Assembly: GCF_006636215.1 (NCBI RefSeq)
Contig: NZ_VIFM01000070.1
Span: 1 to 44,946 of the forward strand
Origin: Myxococcus llanfairpwllgwyngyllgogerychwyrndrobwllllantysiliogogogochensis
GTDB lineage: Bacteria > Myxococcota > Myxococcia > Myxococcales > Myxococcaceae
Length of the DNA: 44,946 nucleotides
Direction of reading: 5' to 3'
Positions 22,830 through 31,000 of the stretch are shown one piece after another; positions within the stretch are counted from its first letter, which is position 1, and each line of letters opens with the position of its first letter. Both the position numbers and the translations under genes were made by a program. Under the pieces are notes generated by a model, which was given only the letters and a program-made list of their open reading frames with translations, searched no databases and had not been told where the DNA came from.

Positions 22830-22974
22830 CTGGAGGCCCCCGGGCCCGACGCCGGAGGTCGGAAGAGGGCCCTTCAGGGCAGCGCCATGCGCGAAGCCAG
22901 GGTGCCGAAGGACAGGGCGACACGCGTGGCGAGGTGGGGGCCTGCCATTACGTCACATGAGGTGAAGAACAGGC

Positions 22975-23394
22975 ATGAACCAGAACAAGTCCAGGCAGCA
23001 GCGCCGTCGCAATCGCGGCATGACGCTCATTGAAATCATGGTGGTCATCACCATCCTCGGCCTCATCGCCGCGGCCGTCGGGGTGGCTGTCATTCCGACG
23101 TTGGGTGAGGCGAGGGGAGACCGGGCCTCGTTGGATATCAAGACCATCGAAACCGCGCTCAAGCTCCACTACTCGAAGAAGGGCCGCTTCCCAGACACGC
23201 AGTCCGGGCTCGGCGCGTTGGTGGAGAGTCGGACCCTGGAGCAGCTCCCCAAGGACCCGTGGCAGAACGACTACGTGTATCTCAACGAGGGAGGCCGGCC
23301 CGTCGTCATCTCCTACGGAGCGGACGGCACCGTGGGTGGCGAGGGAGAGGACGCGGACATCTCCTCCTCGCCCGCGAACTCCCAGAAGGGCTGA
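22975..23394 (+). CDS. GspG-like major pseudopilin
   Basis: The 139-residue prepilin has a basic leader MNQNKSRQQRRRNRG followed by the type IV prepilin cleavage motif RG|MTLIEIMVVITIL with Glu at +5. The globular domain has the T2SG pattern: LKLHYSKKGRFPDTQSGLGA, PKDPWQNDYVYL, and the calcium-site-like region VVISYGADGTVGGEGEDADI. In type II secretion GspG forms the pseudopilus shaft and is normally within a gsp operon. Here no other gsp gene is nearby. It may serve a remotely encoded secretion system as an alternative shaft subunit. Confidence 0.92.
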   Translation: MNQNKSRQQRRRNRGMTLIEIMVVITILGLIAAAVGVAVIPTLGEARGDRASLDIKTIETALKLHYSKKGRFPDTQSGLGALVESRTLEQLPKDPWQNDYVYLNEGGRPVVISYGADGTVGGEGEDADISSSPANSQKG

Positions 23395-23700
23395 GTCCGC
23401 CCATCCGACGGGTGCGGGGAACAGGGCGGGCCCGCTTGTTCCCTCCGGCACCGCCCGCATCGCGGTGCCGAGTCGTTGGGGCCAGACCCCGCATGCTCTC
23501 CCCGCAGCGAGCGGGGTACCTGTCTGGGCTCTCCTGGCTCATACCGCCAGAATGCTACATCCTGAATGTCTCATGTCTGTCGATTGGGTCATGGTGTTTG
23601 TGTTTTATTGTTTCGCGGTTTAGGCATCGAAGGCCGGATTTCATCCGAACCTCCGGTGGCGCCCGTGGGGCGTCCTCTCGTCCAAGAGAAAGGCCTGACC
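23395..23700. other. 306-bp intergenic region
   Basis: No convincing gene is present. It holds a GC-rich hairpin near the GspG stop, then a stretch low in GC for this genome (about 23555-23625, with TTTGTGTTTTATTG). That stretch may contain the promoter of the small Cys-rich lipoprotein gene; TTGGGT and TTTTAT are weak -35/-10 candidates. Confidence 0.5.
23417..23443. terminator. Hairpin after the GspG-like gene
   Basis: GGGAACA (23417-23423) pairs with TGTTCCC (23437-23443); the interior is itself G/C self-complementary. It lies 23 bp past the stop with no U-tract. Confidence 0.5.
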
Positions 23701-24030
23701 ATGAAGAAGCTGTTCCTGGGAATGTTCCTGGCAATGATGCCGCTCGTCGGCTGTGGCACTGATGAGGCGAGCCCGCCGGAGACCGGCCAGGTGATGACCA
23801 CCGAGGATGGCCGCGAGCTGGTCATCGAACAGCGGACGGCTGAGCCGGGCGAGCAGGCACCGGACGCCGAAGTCGCCAATATGAGCGTGGACGAGGACAA
23901 TCTCGCCTGCTGGGTGGTGCTCAATTACTGCAGACATCCGAACACGGGGCGGCCGCATTGCACGGCCACCGGCTGTACCATCGCCCAGGCCATCAAGCAC
24001 TGTCAGGCGCTCATCAGAAAGACCTGCTGA
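23701..24030 (+). CDS. Small Cys-rich lipoprotein
   Basis: The 109-residue protein has a clear lipoprotein signal (MKKLFLGMFLAMMPLVGCGT, lipobox LVGC). An acidic spacer of about 50 residues follows. The C-terminal 40 residues contain six cysteines, in CWVVLNYC, HCTATGC and HCQALIRKTC, which could form three disulfides in the periplasm or outside the cell. No family is recognised. The leader-like acidic spacer plus a compact Cys-rich end recalls small secreted effectors or disulfide-rich peptides, but there is no modification enzyme nearby. Flanking hairpins suggest it is a single-gene transcript. Confidence 0.75.
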   Translation: MKKLFLGMFLAMMPLVGCGTDEASPPETGQVMTTEDGRELVIEQRTAEPGEQAPDAEVANMSVDEDNLACWVVLNYCRHPNTGRPHCTATGCTIAQAIKHCQALIRKTC

Positions 24031-24052
24031 GCTGTCACTGCGGGCATCCCAA

Positions 24053-24082
24053 GGGACCTCTCGGCCGTGGCCGGGAGGTCCC
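24053..24082. terminator. Strong hairpin after the Cys-rich lipoprotein gene
   Basis: GGGACCTC (24053-24060) and GAGGTCCC (24075-24082) enclose a second stem, CGGCC (24062-24066) with GGCCG (24069-24073). It lies 22 bp past the stop. No U-tract follows. Confidence 0.65.
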
Positions 24083-24200
24083 GGGAGGTCGGAGCGCCAT
24101 CTCGTCAAGGGAATATGCTATACCACAGCAATATGGTTGCGGAATGACCACGAATTGCCGGGGCAGACGGTGCCTTCCGGGGAACAAGAACATCAGAAAT

Positions 24201-24229
24201 TGATTAATCTGGACAATCGAGATTAGTCA
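24201..24229. promoter_or_regulatory. Inverted repeat upstream of the esterase gene
   Basis: TGATTAATCT (24201-24210) and AGATTAGTCA (24220-24229) are inverse complements at 9 of 10 positions with a 9-base spacer. It is AT-rich against this genome and ends 43 bp before the GTG start at 24273. It could be an operator or an untranslated-leader hairpin. Confidence 0.45.
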
Positions 24230-24272
24230 GGATTGCTTGGCCCTCCTCACCATCTCTGAATGAGGAGGCTTT

Positions 24273-25955
24273 GTGATTCGTTCGCGGCTTCGTGACGTAT
24301 GGATGCGTGGTTTCGCCTCGCTGGGCGTGTTGCTGGTCGGATGTGGAGTTCCCGAGGACGGTGGCGCCGAGCAGGCCCTCTCCTCCACGTCCTCGCCGCT
24401 CGTGGGACAGAAGCTGGCCATCACTCCGGCGATGGTTCAACCGGACGGTGTCCGCCCGACGCTGGGCGTCTATCAAAACCTCTACGACGAGCAGGCGCTG
24501 ATAGGTGACCCGCGCGCGGGCTCGACCTTCAAGCCCGCGACGACCTGGGGCAACGTCGTCTACAACGAGACCCAGTACCCCATGGGTTTCATCATCGACC
24601 TGGGCCAGCTCCACGACGTGACGGAAGTCGGCGTGTTCGACACGTACGACCACAACGGCTCGGTCTCCTTCCGTGTGGGGGCGCCGGGTGCATGGACCTC
24701 CACCTTCACCATCAACACCACCCTGTGGGAGACGTGGCAACTGGTGCCCGTGGGCCAGCGCACGCGCTACATCCACTTCGCGCGCACCATGTACGGAGCG
24801 TCGAACGAAATCGTCATCTATGGCGCGCCGGTGGGCCCGCCCGCCAACGTGCCTCCCACGGCCTCGGCGGGCCTGGACCAGACGGTGGTGCTGCCCACGT
24901 CGTCCGCGCAGCTCACCGGCACGGCGAGCGACTCGGACGGAACGGTGGTCTCCCGGCAGTGGACCCAGTTCTCCGGGCCGAACACCGCCACGCTGACGGG
25001 CGCGAGCACCCTGACCGCCACGGCCTCGGGCCTGGTGGCGGGGCTCTACGAGTTCGACCTGCTCGTGACGGATGACCAGGGGGCCACGGCCACCTCACGC
25101 ACCAAGGTGCGGGTGGAGCCCGCCAGCACCGGGCGAGGCACGACCACTGAAATCTACAGGGACACCACGAGCACGCTCCCGGGGAACTATGGCTACGTCG
25201 TGTACCTGCCGCCGGGCTACAACGCGGCCACGAACTGGCCCATCGTCATCTTCCTGCACGGCGCGGGTGAGCGAGGCGACGGCGGCACCAACCAGCTCAA
25301 GCGCGTCCGGAACATGGGGCTCCAGTCGTACATCGACAAGAACGGGAAGGACTATCCCTTCATCCTCGTGTCGCCCCAGACGAGCACCAGCAGCTACTGG
25401 AACGACCAGGAGGCCCTGGACAGCCTGAACCCCTTCATCGAGCGAATCCTGTCGACGTACAAGGTGGACAGGAAGCGCGTGTACCTGACGGGCCTCAGCA
25501 TGGGCGGCGCGGGCACGTTCTCCTATGCGCAGAGCTTCCCCGCGAAGCTGGCGGCCGCGGTTCCCGTGTGCAACGGAGGCTACGGCGCCTCCGCCGCTCG
25601 CGCGCAGGCCATGGTGGACGCCAACCTCCCGGTCTGGGGCTCACACGCCATCAACGACCCCGTCTCGTATTCGGGGACACGCGAATGGTTCACCCGGCTG
25701 GGACAGGCCATGGGGGCCACGGGAACCGTCATGGACACGTACACCTATCCGCCTCGGGCGCAGACCGCGTTCTTCCGCCCGGCACTGGGGCGGTGGGACT
25801 GGGTCGACGGCCAGACGGCCCAGGATGCGAATGGGAATCCTCCCGAGCGCCCGGTGCTCTTCACCCTCTTTCATGACGGCGGCCATGAAATCTGGGACCG
25901 CGTCTACCAGGACCCGAAGGTGTTGAGCTGGATGCTCGCGCAGCAGCGCCCCTGA
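24273..25955 (+). CDS. Modular secreted carboxylesterase-like lipoprotein (discoidin-like + PKD-like + alpha/beta hydrolase)
   Basis: The protein has 560 residues. The GTG start at 24273 is supported by GAGGAGG 4 bases upstream. A lipoprotein signal ends LLVGCGVP (Cys near 25). Residues about 45-185 resemble a discoidin/CBM32-like beta-sandwich (DLGQLHDVTEVGVFD, RYIHFARTMYGASNEIVIYG). Residues about 190-285 form a PKD/K319L-like domain (ASAGLDQTVVLPTSSAQLTG, YEFDLLVTDDQGATATS). The C-terminal 265 residues are an alpha/beta hydrolase with nucleophile GLSMGG, probable acid NDP, and histidine in FHDGGHEIWD, as in CE1-type esterases/PHB-depolymerase relatives. It probably removes acyl groups from polysaccharide, with the accessory domains binding the substrate. 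Confidence 0.85.
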   Translation: MIRSRLRDVWMRGFASLGVLLVGCGVPEDGGAEQALSSTSSPLVGQKLAITPAMVQPDGVRPTLGVYQNLYDEQALIGDPRAGSTFKPATTWGNVVYNETQYPMGFIIDLGQLHDVTEVGVFDTYDHNGSVSFRVGAPGAWTSTFTINTTLWETWQLVPVGQRTRYIHFARTMYGASNEIVIYGAPVGPPANVPPTASAGLDQTVVLPTSSAQLTGTASDSDGTVVSRQWTQFSGPNTATLTGASTLTATASGLVAGLYEFDLLVTDDQGATATSRTKVRVEPASTGRGTTTEIYRDTTSTLPGNYGYVVYLPPGYNAATNWPIVIFLHGAGERGDGGTNQLKRVRNMGLQSYIDKNGKDYPFILVSPQTSTSSYWNDQEALDSLNPFIERILSTYKVDRKRVYLTGLSMGGAGTFSYAQSFPAKLAAAVPVCNGGYGASAARAQAMVDANLPVWGSHAINDPVSYSGTREWFTRLGQAMGATGTVMDTYTYPPRAQTAFFRPALGRWDWVDGQTAQDANGNPPERPVLFTLFHDGGHEIWDRVYQDPKVLSWMLAQQRP

Positions 25956-26073
25956 GGTTCATCTCTCTCCGGACGGAGATGAGGTCCGAAGCCGCGGTGC
26001 AGGTCACACCGGCGGCCCGGCGTGGGGGTTGGATATCCTCCGCGCCGGTGCCGCCGGATGTTCTCGTTAATGA

Positions 26074-26931
26074 CTAGCGGATGATTCCCTGGGCGTCGTA
26101 GATGGTCTTGGTGGAGGAGCTGGTGCTGATCACGACTTCGTCCCCGGCCAGGCCATCGATGTTGGCGATCATCTGCAGGGTCCAGAATCCGGCGATGGGG
26201 TAGTCCCGCGTGGCGCGGCTGGCGTCCCGGATGATCCTCACGTACGAGACGTTGTTGATGATCAACTCGGCGCCCGGCTGTCCATTCGTGTCGGCGACGC
26301 CCATCAGCGCCCAGGTGCCGCTGGAGATGGGGTAGTCACGAGTCCCTGACGCCTGGTGGTCGATGATTCGAATGGCGGCACCCGTGTTGATGGGCAGTTC
26401 AGTCGCTCCGTCGCCGGTCAGGTCATGAAAGCCCAGCGGCGTCCACGCGCCCCCGGAGATGGCATAGTCGCGTGTCGCCGAGAGCCGGTGGGTGATGACC
26501 CGGACGAAGCTCCCCGCGTTGACGGCCAGCTCCTGGCCCGCGAGTCCATCCATGTTGCTGAAGCCAATCGGAGCCCAGGCCCCGCCGGAGATGGGATAGT
26601 CGCGTGTCGCCGCGGTCCGGTGGGTGATGACCCGGACCAGGTTTCCCGCGTTGAAGGCCAGCTCGGCGCCCGGCGAGCCATCCATGTCCGTCGCCTGAAG
26701 GAACGTCCAGGCGCCCGTCGAGATGGGGTACGTGCGATTGCCGCCATTCGTTTGTTGGACCTCGATGTAGCTCAGGTTGTTGTAGACGGACTCCAGCGTG
26801 CCATCTCCATTCAGGTCCCACGCCCCCATGAATGTGCCCGCCGCATACACGGGGCTCGCGCTCAGGGTGAGCAGCAGGAGCGTTGTTTGGACGAAGGAAC
26901 TGCCTGAAACCAATGCACTCTTCCGGGACAT
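26074..26931 (-). CDS. Secreted FG-GAP/VCBS-like repeat protein
   Basis: The protein has 285 residues from the ATG at 26931, with GAGG 5 bases upstream. The signal peptide ends LTLSASPVYAAG (SPase I type). The mature part has six repeats of about 42 residues with the pattern D-x-[DN]-G-x-x-G-x-E-x-x-[IFV]-x, then RxITHR or RIIDH, then a RDYPISGGAW-like segment; examples are DMDGSPGAELAFNAGN and NMDGLAGQELAVNAGS. This looks like a six- or seven-bladed propeller with calcium-type Asp loops of the FG-GAP kind. The function is probably adhesion or ligand binding outside the cell. No neighbour indicates a partner. Confidence 0.8.
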   Translation of the reverse strand: MSRKSALVSGSSFVQTTLLLLTLSASPVYAAGTFMGAWDLNGDGTLESVYNNLSYIEVQQTNGGNRTYPISTGAWTFLQATDMDGSPGAELAFNAGNLVRVITHRTAATRDYPISGGAWAPIGFSNMDGLAGQELAVNAGSFVRVITHRLSATRDYAISGGAWTPLGFHDLTGDGATELPINTGAAIRIIDHQASGTRDYPISSGTWALMGVADTNGQPGAELIINNVSYVRIIRDASRATRDYPIAGFWTLQMIANIDGLAGDEVVISTSSSTKTIYDAQGIIR

Positions 26932-27070
26932 GTGCGCCTCGCGGTCTGAGTCCAGATAGGTCTGACTATCAGGACTTCTCTGGAATATCGCCAATTCGCA
27001 CTGGGCGTGTAAATGACCTGCCCCGTTTCCCTATCGCCAGAGGTCCGTGGCGACGTCCGTCCCTGAATCC

Positions 27071-27847
27071 TTACCTGTTGGAGGATGCGCTGGGCTTGTG
27101 TGCCTCGATGAGGAAGCGTGTCGTGCGGGCGACGAAGGGGCCGTCGCGCTGGATGCGCTCGTGGAGGGCCCGGAGCTGGGGGCGGTAGCGCTCGACGGTG
27201 AAGTCCGGGACCATCCAGATGACCTTGCGCAGGAAGTAGATGACCGCGCCGATGTCGAAGAACTCGGTGCGCAGGGACTCCAGCCGCAGGTCGGTGACAT
27301 GGAGTCCGGCGGACTCCGCCTGGGCACGTGCGTCGTCGGGGTGGCGCCTGCGGTGGATTTCGGCGGGCAGGGGGCCGAGGAAGAACTCCACGAGCTCGAA
27401 GACGCTGGCGGGGCCGACCTGCTGGGAGAAATAGGTTCCGCCGGGTTGGAGGACGCGGGCAATCTCCGTCCACCACGTCGTCACCGGGTGGCGGCTGACG
27501 ACCAGGTCGAAGGCGCTGTCGGCGAAGGGGAGGGGCGGCTCGTCGGAGTCGGCGACGACGACCACGCCGAGCGGGTGCAGCAGCTTTGTTGCCTTCGCGA
27601 CATTGGGTGGCCACGACTCGGTCGCCACGGTGAGGGGAGGCCGCTTCGGCACCCCCGCGAGCACCTCGCCACCGCCGGTCTGGATATCGAGCGCGGCGGA
27701 GGCTCGGGCCATTCGCTCACCCAGTTGTCGCAGATAGCCCCAGGAGGGGCGTTGCTCGGTGGCGCGACCGTTCAGCCAGGAGAAGTCCCAGCCTTCCACG
27801 GGGGCACTCGCGGCCTCGGCTTCCAGTTCCTCGTACGTTCGCGACAT
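27071..27847 (-). CDS. SAM-dependent methyltransferase
   Basis: The 258-residue class I methyltransferase has motif I in degenerate form (ALDIQTGGGEVLAGVPK, around residue 55), motif II/III VVVVADSDEPPLPFADSAFD, and motif IV DLVVSRHPVTTWWTEIARVLQPGGTY split over the segment, the usual pattern of Methyltransf_11 enzymes. The C-terminus (VERYRPQLRALHERI, FLIEAHKPS) is also typical. The substrate is unknown. The ATG at 27847 (MSRTYEELE) is preferred over one at 27928. It is the last gene on the minus strand after the giant RCC1/MopE gene, with a 216-bp gap that contains a hairpin. Confidence 0.88.
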   Translation of the reverse strand: MSRTYEELEAEAASAPVEGWDFSWLNGRATEQRPSWGYLRQLGERMARASAALDIQTGGGEVLAGVPKRPPLTVATESWPPNVAKATKLLHPLGVVVVADSDEPPLPFADSAFDLVVSRHPVTTWWTEIARVLQPGGTYFSQQVGPASVFELVEFFLGPLPAEIHRRRHPDDARAQAESAGLHVTDLRLESLRTEFFDIGAVIYFLRKVIWMVPDFTVERYRPQLRALHERIQRDGPFVARTTRFLIEAHKPSASSNR

Positions 27848-27931
27848 GCCCTGGCTTCTATCGCGAGGCTCCGTGCGTCGTGGTGGAGACCTGTCCTTTC
27901 TTCGCGCGGGCCAGCGTGCCGAGGACATTCA

Positions 27932-27957
27932 GGGCGCCCGCGACATCACGGGCGCCC
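27932..27957. terminator. Hairpin after the giant RCC1/MopE gene
   Basis: GGGCGCCC at 27932-27939 and again at 27950-27957 (self-complementary octamer) gives an 8-bp stem with a 10-base loop, about 107 bp past the stop at 28064 on the minus strand. Confidence 0.4.
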
Positions 27958-28063
27958 CTCATGTCACTGAAGCGAGAGGCCCTTCGCCTGTACGGCATGC
28001 GGTCCGACGTCGACCGAGGTGTCGACCCGCCTGTTCAGGACCGAAGTGAGGACGGGGCGGTCA

Positions 28064-31000
28064 TCACGGGACTGGCACGTGGACGGGTGTGGACCTGGAG
28101 GTGGTCGTCCCGTCGCAGAGCTGGCCATAGCCGTTGGCTCCCCACGTCGAGAGCGTCCCATCAGGCCTCATGACCACGGTGTGACTGCCATGCGCTGCGA
28201 GAGCAATGACGCCGTGAACACCCAGCACCTTGACCGGGGTTGTGCGACTGGTGGTCGTGCCGTCGCCGAGCTGGCTCGAGTGATTTCCTCCCCACGCCCA
28301 GAGTGAGCCATCTTGTCGCAACGCCACGGTGTGCCAATCACCGGCTGCGATGGCGACCACGCCAGACAAACCCTGCACCTGCACTGGCGTCAAATGGTCG
28401 ATGGTCGTTCCGTCGCCGAGTTGCCCGTAGACGTTGTCGCCCCAGGTCCAAACGGTACCATCCTGACGCAGCGCCACGGTGTGGTCACTACCCGCCGCGA
28501 TGGCCTTCACGCCGTACAAGCCCTGGGCTTGTACGGACGATGAGCGCTTGGTTGTCGTCCCGTCGCCGAGCTGGCCGTACCAGTTGTCGCCCCAGGCCCA
28601 GACGGTCCCGTCCTGCCGTAGCACCACGGTGTGCGAGTCACCCGCGGCGATGGCTGTCGCTCCCGACAAGCCCTGCACTTGCGTCGGCGTGCGACGCCAA
28701 CCGGACGCAGTCTCGTCAAGACCCCAGGCCCAGACGGTGCCGTCATTTCTCAGCGCCGCGCTGTGCCAGCGGCCCGCGGTGATGGCTGTCAGGCCAGACG
28801 GGACCTGTATCTGCGCGGGGGTTGCGCGGTCAATGCTTGTCCCGTCGCCCAGACTGCTGAATGCGTTGGAGCCCCAGGCCCACACCGTGCCGTCCTGCCG
28901 CAGCGCGAGGGAGTGGTCGTCGCCCGCCGCAACGGTCGTCACGCCGGTCAGCCCAGCCGCCTGGACGAAGTGCGTGCGCCAGTGCGTGAATCCATCCCCG
29001 AGCTGTCCATCTACGTTGTTGCCCCAGGCCCAGGGGATTCCGTCTTGTCTCAGTGCGACGGAGTACTCCCTTCCCGCGGCGAGGACCATGATGCTGGACA
29101 CCCCCTGTACCCGCACCGGTGCGGAGCGGTCCGTGGTCGTCCCGTCGCCGATTTGGCCATAGGCGTTGTCACCCCATGTCCAGGTCGTACCGTCCTGTCG
29201 CCGTGCCAGGCTGTGATTTGCGCCTGTTGCGATAGCTCTCACGTCGGACAATCCTTGGATTCGCACCGGCGTCGTTCGGCTGGTGCCCGTCCCGTCGCCG
29301 AGTTGGCCATCGAAGTTGGAACCCCAGGTCCACACTGTGCCATCTGCCTTCAGTGCCATGGAGTGACGCCAGCCCGCGGCAAGAGCGGTGACTCCGGACA
29401 GGCCAGGCACTTGAATGGGTGTGAGGCGGTCGATGGTCGTCCCGTCGCCGAGTTGGTTGTCGCCGTTGTCGCCCCAAGCCCATACGGTGCCATCCGCTTT
29501 CAACGCCATGTTGTGCTCCCAGCCAGCAGCAATGGCTGTCACGCCGGAGAGGTTGTGGACTTGCACCGGCGTTGGACGTTCGGTTGTCGTTCCATCACCG
29601 AGTTGACCGTAGTAGTTGTCGCCCCATGCCCAGACGGTTCCATCTTGTCTGAGTACCAGGGTGTGGTTCCAGTGCGCGGCAATCATGGTGACGCCGGTCA
29701 GGTTCTGGACCTGTACGGGGGTGGGCCGGCCGGAGCCTGTCCCATCTCCGAGTTGGCCATAGTTGTTGCTGCCCCATGTCCAGACAGTGCCGTCCTGTCG
29801 ACGTGCCACGGTATGACGGAGGCCGGCGGCAACGGCCGTGACGCCGGAGAGGTTTTGCACTTGTGTTGGTGACGAGCGCCAGCCGCTCGTTCCATCTCCA
29901 AGCCAACCGGTGGTGTTGTAGCCCCACGCCCAGACGGTGCCGTCCTGTCGCACGGCGACGGTGTGTGCGTCGCCCGCCGCGAGCGCGACGACGCCGGTCA
30001 AATTCCGTGTCTGTACGGGGGTCAAGCTTCGAGGAATGATTCCATCGCCGAGTTGTCCGTCACTGACTCGGCCACAGGCCCTCACGGTGCCATCGTGGCG
30101 CACCACGATGGAGTGCGAAGCTCCAGTGGCGACGAGCGGCAGGTCGGTAGCAGCGCAGACGAATCCTCCCGGGTTCGCATCGACCAGGGTGTCACAGTTG
30201 TTGTCGACGCCGTCGCACACCTCCGAGGCTCCGGGCCGGGTGCCGGCATTGCCGTCATCGCAGTCGCTGGCGTTGGTGACGTAGCCGCCGGGCACCGCGC
30301 AGGCCTGGGTGGTCTGGCTGGGGCTGCCGAAGCTGTCCGCGTCAGCGTCACGGTAGAAGGTGGTCTTCACCCCTTCGTCGGTGGTGCCGTTGCAGTTGTT
30401 GTCCACGCTGTCGCACACCTCCGAGGCGCCTGGGCGGATGCTGGCATTGCCATCGTTGCAGTCGCTGGCGTTGGCGACGTAGCCACCGGGCACCGAGCAG
30501 GCCTGGGTGGTCTGGCTGGGGCTGCCGAAGCTGTCGCTGTCCGCGTCACGGTAGAAGGTGGTCTTCACCCCTTCGTCGGTGGTGCCGTTGCAGTTGTTGT
30601 CCACGCTGTCGCACACCTCCGAAGCTCCAGGCCGGGTGCCGGCATTGCCGTCGTCGCAGTCGCTGGCGTTGGTGACGTAGCCGCCGGGCACCGAGCACGC
30701 CTGGGTGGTCTGACTGGGGTTGCCGAAGCTGTCCGCGTCCGCGTCACGGTAGAAGGTGGTCTTCACCCCTTCGTCGGTGGTGCCGTTGCAGTTGTTGTCC
30801 ACGCTGTCGCACACCTCCGAGGCGCCTGGGCGGATGCCGGCATTGCCATCGTTGCAGTCGCTGGCGTTGGTGACGTAGCCGCCGGGCACCGAGCAGGCCT
30901 GGGTCGTCTGTCCGGGGCTGCCGAAGCTGTCGCCGTCCGCGTCACGGTAGAAGGTGGTCTTCACCCCTTCGTCGGTGGTGCCGTTGCAGTTGTTGTCCAC

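Noticed and set aside
23573-23623. 16-codon hydrophobic frame before the Cys-rich lipoprotein
   Set aside because: It is very short, has no ribosome site and overlaps the AT-rich likely promoter.
24144-24203. 19-codon frame (MTTNCRGRRCLPGNKNIRN) before the esterase
   Set aside because: There is no ribosome site and the frame overlaps the start of the inverted repeat; chance is more likely.
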